Both the position numbers and the translations under genes were made by a program. The notes under the pieces are model-generated. The model ran no database searches. It saw only the letters and a list, made by a program, of their open reading frames with translations, and was not told where the DNA came from. From the NCBI GenBank assembly GCA_018398815.1, contig CM031610.1, positions 36,508,866 through 36,572,865 on the forward strand: DNA of 64,000 nucleotides. Reading direction: 5' to 3'. Every line of letters starts with the position of its first letter. Within the stretch, counting starts at the first letter, position 1. Below are positions 56,591 to 64,000 of the stretch, piece by piece. The DNA is from Conus ventricosus (taxonomy: Eukaryota > Mollusca > Gastropoda > Neogastropoda > Conidae).

Positions 56591-57922
56591 CGTGGTGGAT
56601 TTAGCATTGTTACAAGTGAACGATATGAATTATGCCACACTTGTTGATTTTAGGATATGGTGCGTTTGGTACACACATGACAAACACCCCAGGTGAGCTT
56701 CATACACACTTTGGTTATTGTTGTAAATGCTTTTGTGAATTTAAAAGCATTACATGTGAAGGAAAGTACTGGCGTCACTGCTGACTTGTGGACAAGGTGA
56801 GTGTAAGATAACTTTACGCGAGCGAATCATGTTCAGCAGAACAATCTGTCCTCAACAATACCTGTATTACCTCCAATATGCTATCAAAATAGCTCTCACA
56901 GGAGACAGCTGGAATGGGGTGATCACATAGTTAAAAAACTGATCACAAGGTAAGTCAGTGGATTAGAACAGCGTAAGTCAAAGATGAAAATAAAGTCTAA
57001 CACTTTCTCTTTGTGTTCATGAGTGGGGCATGTGTTTTTTTTCTGAGATGAAATTCACATAAGTAGTGTGTGCCTTTGACATACACAGCACACAGTGCAA
57101 AGCCAAGAGGTAAATGAGAATGTTAATGAAAAACCATCACCACTGGATTAGAACCGCACCCGTGATATTTCAATACTCGAATAAAAACGGGTAGATTACA
57201 AGACACACCTTGAAAGGGTGTAGGTATACAACTGCCAATTAAATATGAATGGTGAAAATACAGACAGGCTATTGGATACATATGCAATAACGAAATAAGA
57301 AAACAAGTATACCACACACTTATATTTGGGGGGTAGAAACAGCATGAATTAGGATATAAATGAACCAATCAACTGATTTAGGTAACAGAATTTTCATGCT
57401 AAATAAGTCCGACTGGCTGGGCAAAAAGGAACAGAGACTGTCTCAACCCAATAGATGAAGGAACAGAAAGATGCAACGAACAGCTTAAAAAACTTACCTG
57501 TTCCAACAAGCATTCCCTCAGCTATGTTGTAAGCTTCGTTTTTGGATGGGAAATTGAAGGAACAACTGTGTGTCCATGTGGAGCCGGGAAGGGAGAGAGA
57601 GGAAAGTGGTGAAAGGGAAGAGAAGTGGAAGGAAGTAGAGGAAGGACGGGGAGAAAGGAGGAGACAGTGGTTATGTGTATTGGACTCTCGTGAATGGTCA
57701 TAAAGGACAACGCTTTGAATTGCTAAACAAGATTCTGCAGTTTATAAACAGTAATTATTTATCACCGATACCAGAAACCTATGTACTTTCTAGATTCCTA
57801 GTAAACTGCACGCATGCATCCCCAACCCCTTTTCTCCCACCCACACTCACAGCAAGAACACGTGCACGCACACACACCACCACACGGCGCGCGCACAGTT
57901 GCACGCTCGCGACGCCTCTGAC

Positions 57923-58046
57923 CTGGTTGTTGGGCAGGGTGACCCGGGACAGACTCTCCTGGGTCAGTGTGTGTTCCGTGGTGGACCTCTCCAGAAGGTT
58001 CTCCACCGAGTCGTGGCCTCGCAACGTGTTGGTTTTGTACAGCGCT
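57923..58046 (-). CDS. sif: sif-like exon 4: linker before RBD
   Basis: Phase 2 in, 0 out; acceptor GTGTTGCAG, donor CAG|GTCAGA. Encodes ALYKTNTLRGHDSVENLLER then STTEHTLTQESLSRVTLPNN, Ser/Thr-rich. Confidence 0.9.
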
Positions 58047-59026
58047 CTGCAACACCCCAATGACAAACTAATCAATAATCATATAAACAGCATTAGTACA
58101 GCATAACTCTAGCTGAAAACGACTCATTGCGCTTTCATACACCATTCAGACCTTCATCCATTCACACAGGCTATAGCGGCTACGTACTAGGAAATTGTGT
58201 GCACACAAGGTGGGAAAAGCATTGTTCAATAAGCATGGCAGAAACGTTAAGCCTTGAAAACAGCACATAAGGTGGGCTGGTTTCGCTGGGTGGGAGGCAG
58301 GAGTTCCAAACAGCTGGGGCAGGAAAAGGAAGGAACGATACAGATTCTGTGCATGGTGAGTTCGTGTACGTAGTTTTCCCAGGAACTGTCGTGAGACGGG
58401 CATGTGGCGTCCTGCAGAGGGGGCGAAGGCGGGAGGGGGGCGCTCACACTGGTTTCACGACTTCGGCAATTATTGTTGCCAGAACACCCCGAAGTAACTC
58501 GGCAGCAGTGCAGTGTTCCTCCGGTGGGTTACCTCTTGACGACTTGACATTGACTGCTCCCCGTGGATTGCCGGTGCCGGGACTGCAGCTGTGGACCCGG
58601 GCAGGTCGGAATGAGCGGCGTGGGTGCAATGCCACTGAGGTGGCACAATTGTTGCCAGAAGTGGATTCAGCACGTGGTTTTCTGTGTATGTTGGATCAAA
58701 CGGTCATCACTGCACACCGCCCAAGCGAGTCGAGAGCAGTACGTGTCCCCACTACTACTTTGTTTCATGACAGACACTAACTGCACCCTGCGACTCCCCG
58801 CAGTACTGGGGCTGCTCCATGATGTGCCCGGTGTGGCTGTGTACGGGGTGGCCGGAGTGAGTGGCATACAAGCAACGCCAGTGAGGGAGGGAGTAAATAG
58901 GTCATGCTCCGTCTCGGAGTCCTACCACACACGCTCGGCTATTAATCCCGTGGAACAACGCAAACCCCCAATCATGGGAATGGTGATCCACAGACACAGC
59001 TGCCCGATACTGAAGGCTAGCAGCAC

Positions 59027-59033
<7 letters not shown>

Positions 59034-59069
<36 letters not shown>

Positions 59070-59225
59070 TGTGTGTGTGTGGTGTGTGTGGCGTGAGTGT
59101 GGTGGTGGTGGTTGGTGAGTGGTGGTGTGAGAGTGAGTGTGTGTGCGATGTGTGTGCTCGAGTGTGTGTGCGTGTGTGTGTGAGTGTGAGTGTTGTTGTG
59201 TGTGTGTGTGAGCGAGGGCGTGTGT
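59034..59225 (+). repeat. (GT)n-rich microsatellite
   Basis: Long GT tract with GTG and GAGT interruptions; the His/Thr- or Val/Cys-rich frames over it are artefacts. Confidence 0.93.
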
Positions 59226-59894
59226 GAGCGTGATGTGAGCTTGCGTGCTAAGAGGGACCTGGGGCACAGAGCAGTGTACGTGAACAGAAAACTTGCTGAA
59301 TTTTGATAAGAACACACATGGTAGAACCATACCAACAAACAGTACCTTTTCTTTTGTATTTGCATTCCTCTGCGCTTGTTTCCCCTTACGTTTCCAAAAT
59401 AAACACTGTAGAAATTTATAGGGCTTTTCACGGGCTGTTAAGTTCATGTGGGGTTGGCGAGAGAGAGAGAAACGATCATGTAAAAATGGATCACTGAAAG
59501 GAAATGGAGGGAGGGCGAGGTGTGGCTAAAGTTTTAACCTAATCAAAATGTCTGCGTCAGTCACCAGAGACGGGAAGAGATCAGGGGTGTAGGAATTTAA
59601 CACATCAAAAGGCGTTCGGCAGAAGTAGGTTTGGAGGTATGCTGCCAATTTCCTCTCTCTCTCTCTCTACTGCCAACACCCGGGATTTCTACACAAAGTT
59701 GGTAAAACAGGCCTGCGTATTGTTCGCTCAGCAGAACATGCAGGCCATACATCTCACTTATTCACACCCACCCAAACACGTACACGCATAAGCAAAAGCG
59801 CGCGCACACACAATCACATCACATCATATCCAAGGACTCTCCCCACCCCGTCTCCACCCCCCTCTTCCCACCCTTGCCCCTCCTGCTGTTTCTC

Positions 59895-59926
<32 letters not shown>

Positions 59927-59938
59927 ACCACAACTCAC

Positions 59939-60204
59939 TCTGAGCTGACGCTGGTGTTGAGGGTGCCGGTGGGCGTGCGGGAGCGGGGCTTGGTGGAGGA
60001 GGAGAGGGATGGGGGGCAGGGGTCGGAGCGGTCGGCCCGCGGGGAGAGCATCCCGCCTTTGTTGTTGCCTCCCTTGCCCCCCATGATGTTGGGCAGCACC
60101 AGGGGCTTGCGCGCGCTGACCAGCGCGTGGAATGACGTCACGGTGAAGATGCCCAGGCGGCCCAGCGTGGTCTTGGTGGCCTTACAGGCACTGGCCAGCA
60201 GCAC
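59939..60204 (-). CDS. sif: sif-like exon 3: PHn-CC-Ex extension and Ser/Pro linker
   Basis: Phase 0 in, 2 out; donor TCAGA|GTGAGT. Encodes VLLASACKATKTTLGRLGIF, TVTSFHALVSARKP and a Gly/Ser/Pro-rich linker (GGKGGNNKGGMLSPRADRSD). GRLGIFxVxSFHALVxAR is a signature of the extension after the TIAM coiled coil. Confidence 0.95.
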
Positions 60205-60766
60205 CTGCATGGTTTGGGGGGTGGGGGGGGGGGGGGGGGTAGTTCAGCTTCAAGTCCATGGCATGCTGCTAGCGACAAAATGAGCATTTTTCTGGGAGAA
60301 AACATTCATTTAATTACACCTGCATTAATCTGATTCAAAAGTGCAGACATTAGCTAAGAACCACCCGTCTACGAATGCGACGTAGTGCAGTTTGAACAAG
60401 ATCCAACTCCTAGGGCACAACGAAAATGGGGGCTATGCGACCTGCCTTATGGCTTTTCAACAGCGCCCTCTTTCTCTTTCAGCCATCTTAAATACTATTC
60501 CGTTTTCATTTTGAAAATGATAATCACTACGCACACGTCCCCACCCCCCCCCAACTCTAACATCTCATACACAAACTCTGTCCCACACCACCACCCCCCC
60601 CTTCCTCCCCACCACTCCCACACACACGCATGCAAGGCGTGACGCTGCTGGACTCAAGTTTTAACCGAATGTGTTAACCTGTCATTGCCATCAAAAACCT
60701 CTGGTTTTCATAAGGCGATAAAAATTCTGATCTTGACCTTTTTCTTCGGATCCTTCCTGTCCTAAC

Positions 60767-60949
60767 CTTGGGGTTGGGCAGCTCGGTGCCTTGCAGGGAG
60801 GCCACGTAGCAGCGGAAGCGGTACTGGTCGATGTACAGCTTCTCCAGGTTCTCCTCCCACTGGGCGATCTGCTTCACGATGGCCACGCGACTGCGAGGGT
60901 CGGTCACCACCGTCATCTGAAGCTCCGCCATCTTCCGCATCTTCACGTC
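60767..60949 (-). CDS. sif: sif-like exon 2: coiled coil after PHn
   Basis: 61 codons, phase 0/0, intact. Encodes DVKMRKMAELQMTVVTDPRS, IVKQIAQWEENLEKLYIDQY and RFRCYVASLQGTELPNPK, matching the coiled-coil part of the PHCCEx module that in the family binds membrane partners (CD44, Par, JIP scaffolds). Confidence 0.96.
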
Positions 60950-60994
60950 CTGGTGAAGGAAAACAAGAGGAACGTACGTACATTGAGTGTGTTG

Positions 60995-61149
60995 TGTGTG
61001 TGTGTGTGGTGTGTGTGTGTGGTGTGGTTGAGTGTGTGTGTATGTGTGTGTGCGTGCGGCAACGTGCTTGTGTGCACCACGCGTGTAATGTGTGTGTAAG
61101 AGAGAGAGAGAGAGAGAGGAGAGATGGTGTGTACGCCGCGTGTGGTGTA

Positions 61150-61185
<36 letters not shown>
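60995..61185 (+). repeat. (GT)n and (GA)n microsatellites
   Basis: GT tracts to 61,095, GA tracts near 61,098-61,118 and 61,155-61,182. Confidence 0.93.
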
Positions 61186-61188
<3 letters not shown>

Positions 61189-61581
61189 TACTAAATGAAC
61201 GAATATAGTGCAAGTCGTTAAACAATGAAACCCACAATGAAGTCACTGTATAAAAATCTTTTCCGGGGGCAAACGAGACAGATACAGACAAACAAAAAAC
61301 AGCTTTTTAGTATCAAAATACTGACATCTATCTGCCGTATCTGGTCCACTTTGACCAGTCGATTGTAAGCTGTAGATACACGTACACACACACACACACA
61401 TACGCACACGCTCGAGGATGCATGCACACATTTTCACAAACACATGCCACCTACACACACACATCACACCACAATAACTTTACATCATGAAAATAAGTAA
61501 ACAAACGAAAAAATCAATCAATAATCAATCATTCGATCAATCAATCAAGCCTTCGATCTCCGAACACGGGTCATCACCCAC

Positions 61582-61724
61582 CGTGTCTATGCTGGACTCC
61601 AGCTTGTCCAGTTCGGAGGCCAGCAGTTTGAGGTGTTGTCCTTGCCGTGTTGGCGGGCGAAGGAGGAGGCGCAGGCCGAGTGCACCGCCCGGATCCAGTT
61701 CTCCAGGTCCATCTGCGACGAGGC
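61582..61724 (-). CDS. sif: sif-like exon 1 of the window: PHn C-terminal helix (one base short)
   Basis: Acceptor GTGTGCAG, donor ACG|GTGGGT. Encodes ASSQMDLENWIRAVHSACAS and SFARQHGKDNT, then in the next frame LKLLASELDKLESSIDT. The missing base is at the GG at 61,632-61,633; 143 bp becomes 144 for phase 0/0. ENWIRAVHSACASSFARQ is the last helix of the N-terminal PH domain. Confidence 0.94.
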
Positions 61725-62439
61725 CTGCACACCCAGGGGAGGGAGAGAGATGTATCAGTCGGGAGGTGGGGAGGGGGAAGGGACAGGAGGAGAGACAGGT
61801 ATAAACAGGTGGTCCCCTTCACAGTACAGAACACGGTTCTTCCCCTTTTCAGTGAAGGATTTCATGCTTACAATTTAACGTTCTTTTTCATACCGTCCGT
61901 CTCCCTCCTCTCACTGCAGTTTACCCATTTTAATTTTGTGTGTGTTACATCTTGCCTAAAACAACAACAACTAAAAAGACCAATAGGCTGAGGCTCAATA
62001 CCCGAGTGTTTGTAATATTCGTTTTTGTGACTCATGTCTTTCACACTCATTTTCGTCCAGGATAGCATTTAGGGTTCAAGAAAAATGCCTATGGGTCTGC
62101 CAGTGTCTACTGTCGTCAGTGTGTGTGTGTGGGAAACTACCTTGCAATCCCTCCTCCTCATTTATCTTCTATTTTCTCATCTTCCGTGCCCCCTCAGAGG
62201 CACTACTTTCACACAGCTCATTCTGACCTGCTCATACACAGCTACACAAGTCACCGCGTGGAAGCCCCAAAATCGGTGGCAAACACGAGCACTTTAACAT
62301 CTACCGCTACTGGACAAACCGGTAAATTTAGATACGCACAGCTGTTGGCCATTTTCGGTGGCGTTCAAGGGTGCCTCTTCCTGATCCAACACACCTGAAG
62401 ACCATCCACTATGTTCCTTACTGATGTCACTCAATGCTC

Positions 62440-62675
62440 CATCCTTGAGGCCAGTATGAGGAAGTGTCCTCCCAAAAGCGTTGCACCATCATGTCCATCC
62501 AACAACAATCTCTCGTCCTCCTCCGTAAAGCACTGCACCATCATGTCCACCCAACAACAATCTCACGTCCTCCTCCGTAAAGCGTTGCACCATCATGTCC
62601 ATCCAACAACAATCTCTCGTCCTCCTCCGTAAAGCACTGTACCATCATGTCCACCCAACAACAATCTCATGAAGT
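62440..62675 (+). repeat. 52-bp tandem repeat, ~4 copies
   Basis: Unit: GCACCATCATGTCCAYCC, AACAACAATCTC and GTCCTCCTCCGTAAAGC. Frames over it are artefacts. Confidence 0.92.
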
Positions 62676-62989
62676 AGTTGATGCCGCTGGCCTTGACTGG
62701 AACTCAACGGTACGGATATGAAGAGGAAGTCAGATACTGAAGTCACTATGACAGCAAGCGCCACAGACCTTCAGACTTTTATTGCAAACGAAGATCACCG
62801 AGGAGGGGGATGATTCTAAGGATGTTACTATGAGGTCCGTTTTGGGTCCTAGAGTACACGACAGGACGTACTCTACGCGTCCTTTCAAACGATTTTCTGG
62901 TGCAAATTAGGCCTCAGACACCTGCTGTGTTAGAAAATTTCAGGGGCGCTCTGACAGACACATCCATTGTGTGGATGAAACTCGACTGT

Positions 62990-63095
62990 GTGGTTCCATT
63001 GTTCCCATTTAAGCAAAGAGCATTCTCTGCGTAGAGCCGACCAGGGCTCCAGCCCCTAACTTCCCAGCCATCAATGCTAACCACTGCACCATGGC
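62990..63095 (-). repeat. Possible tRNA-derived SINE head
   Basis: Minus strand: GCAGCCATGGTGCAGTGG then TTAGCATTGATGGC, resembling 38,040 on the plus strand. A box clear, B box weak. Confidence 0.35.
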
Positions 63096-63856
63096 TGCTA
63101 TCTTATCCGATACAGTCTACTACCGCCCAGCCCATCGTATTGCTGAAACTACTAAGACATTTGAGACACACACACACACGCGCGCGCACACACACACAGA
63201 AAAAAAAATCCGCCTTCAGTTACAATTCTGTGAAACCTTAAAAAGAAAATTACTCAAGACCATTAGCTGACTACACTACTAAACGTGTCGTGTTTGTGTG
63301 TGGGCAGGAGAGGAGTGTTTTTATACGTTATCGATACTTGAAAAAAAAGAAAAACTTAGGATGACATGTAATTATATATCATCCCTCAAAAGGAAAAAAA
63401 AAAAATCACAGAAAAAAGCCTCCCCCTACTCCAATGTAATATGTTCTAGTTCAAAAGGAAAAAAACAAAAAACTTCGCAGAAAAGAGGACCCCCCCCCCC
63501 CCCCCACCACCACATATTAATCTAGGCAGCGTGGAACCACAGGTTAGTTTTTTCCACTTTGTTTCTCACTTGCAGATTACCAAAAAAAAAAGTTTAAAAA
63601 AAAATCAGCCCAGAGTATGCCTGTAAACAAAACGGGGAAAAAGGCCGTTTGATGGTAAATGGACAGCGCGCAATGGAGAGCTGGGATCTATAATTACAAA
63701 GCTTGAATCACGATTTTTTAAAAAATTTAAATATTTATTCTGCTTTTCGTCCAGTCCAGCTGTGTACAAAGAATCTCAAAGAAGATTGGATAGTGGAGAC
63801 TGCACGAGGAAAAAAAAGACAAATGAACCGGGAAGGCAGAGAAGAAAGATAATTAC

Positions 63857-63883
63857 CTGCTTGGAGAGGAAAAAAGGATCTTC
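63857..63883 (-). CDS. sif: Candidate 27-bp microexon of the sif-like gene
   Basis: Minus strand: a long T tract, then CGGCTAACAG acceptor with branch-like CTAAC, then 27 bases encoding EDPFFLSKQ, then GTAATT donor. It would join in phase 0 to the ASSQMDLENW exon. No upstream exon lies in the window to test it, and the peptide is only weakly PH-like. Confidence 0.25.
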
Positions 63884-63919
63884 CTGTTAGCCGACACCAT
63901 TTCAAAATTGAAAAAAAAA

Positions 63920-63935
63920 AAAAAAAAAAAAGAAA

Positions 63936-63976
<41 letters not shown>
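63920..63976 (+). repeat. Poly-A and (GA)n microsatellite
   Basis: A run followed by about 18 GA units. Confidence 0.95.
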
Positions 63977-63978
<2 letters not shown>

Positions 63979-64000
63979 GAAATAACTGTGATCTTGTTGA

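Larger units (their letters stand above)
30639..63883 (-). other. sif: TIAM/still life-family Rac GEF gene, 17 placed exons (5' end outside the window)
   Basis: The ordered exons read as the C-terminal two thirds of a TIAM/SIF protein: end of PHn with coiled-coil extension, Ras-binding domain, PDZ, DH (RhoGEF), PHc and a Ser-rich tail, about 1,080 residues. The family catalyses GDP release from Rac at membranes and acts in actin remodelling and, in flies, synapse growth. Splice phases match at all junctions if five exons are each credited with one lost C/G base. Family assignment rests on characteristic runs such as [51 protein letters not shown] and [18 protein letters not shown]1 versus TIAM2 cannot be distinguished; invertebrates usually have one such gene. 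Confidence 0.93.

Noticed and set aside
58349..59096. Plus-strand frames of 143 and 177 codons
   Set aside because: Low-complexity ending in a GT microsatellite; no domain and no splice signals supporting them.
30639..61724. sif-like locus as a pseudogene because of five frameshifts
   Set aside because: All are single C/G losses in short runs, splice sites and phases are intact, and repeats elsewhere in the window show the same error type.

Overview
This is nuclear DNA of a metazoan, most likely a lophotrochozoan and probably a mollusc. The argument rests on large introns, abundant CA/GT microsatellites, long poly-G/poly-C tracts, and mobile-element families common in aquatic invertebrates (Academ-like, Ginger/KRBA2-like, Polinton/Maverick, Jockey/CR1-like LINEs). 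Nothing prokaryotic is present. The species is not identifiable from the sequence alone.

Right half (about 30.6-64 kb): one host gene on the minus strand, a TIAM/still life (sif) family Rac guanine-nucleotide exchange factor, entering the window within its N-terminal PH-CC-Ex module and running to the C-terminus. I could place 17 exons with matching splice phases: end of PHn and coiled coil (61.7-59.9 kb), Ras-binding domain (56.3 kb), PDZ (54.4 and 52.5 kb), linker (48.9, 47.1 kb), DH/RhoGEF (45.6, 43.8, 41.6, 40.0, 37.9 kb), PHc (37.2, 36.4 kb and the start of the last exon), and a Ser-rich tail ending near 30.64 kb. Together they code for about 1,080 residues. Five exons each need one extra C/G in a short C/G run to keep frame and splice phase. 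The same kind of loss occurs in tandem-repeat copies elsewhere in the window, so homopolymer errors in the sequence are a better explanation than gene death. The introns hold several minisatellites. One of them, 43.98-44.65 kb, repeatedly duplicates the 3' splice site of the first DH core exon. Intron 16 also holds a complete 3.2-kb Polinton-derived element (31,597-34,807).

Left half (1-17 kb): a macrosatellite made of a conserved GC-rich box with poly-G tracts and blocks of a roughly 32-bp repeat rich in the octamer ATTTGCAT. A 10.3-kb DNA transposon with long imperfect terminal inverted repeats (2,643-12,985; probably Academ-like, XPG-nuclease class) sits inside it. A paralogous satellite copy at about 15,230-15,270 preserves the empty target site. 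The transposon gene is dead. One of its codon stretches has expanded into about 37 copies of a 56-bp minisatellite, and a 3.07-kb Ginger-type element (6,956-10,029) with ~130-bp TIRs has inserted into it; excising that element with one 4-bp target duplication restores an open frame.

Middle (17-30.6 kb): no host gene seen. It holds decayed repeats, a degraded Jockey/CR1-like LINE (21.2-23.8 kb), degenerate minisatellites and probably the long 3' UTR or downstream flank of the sif-like gene.
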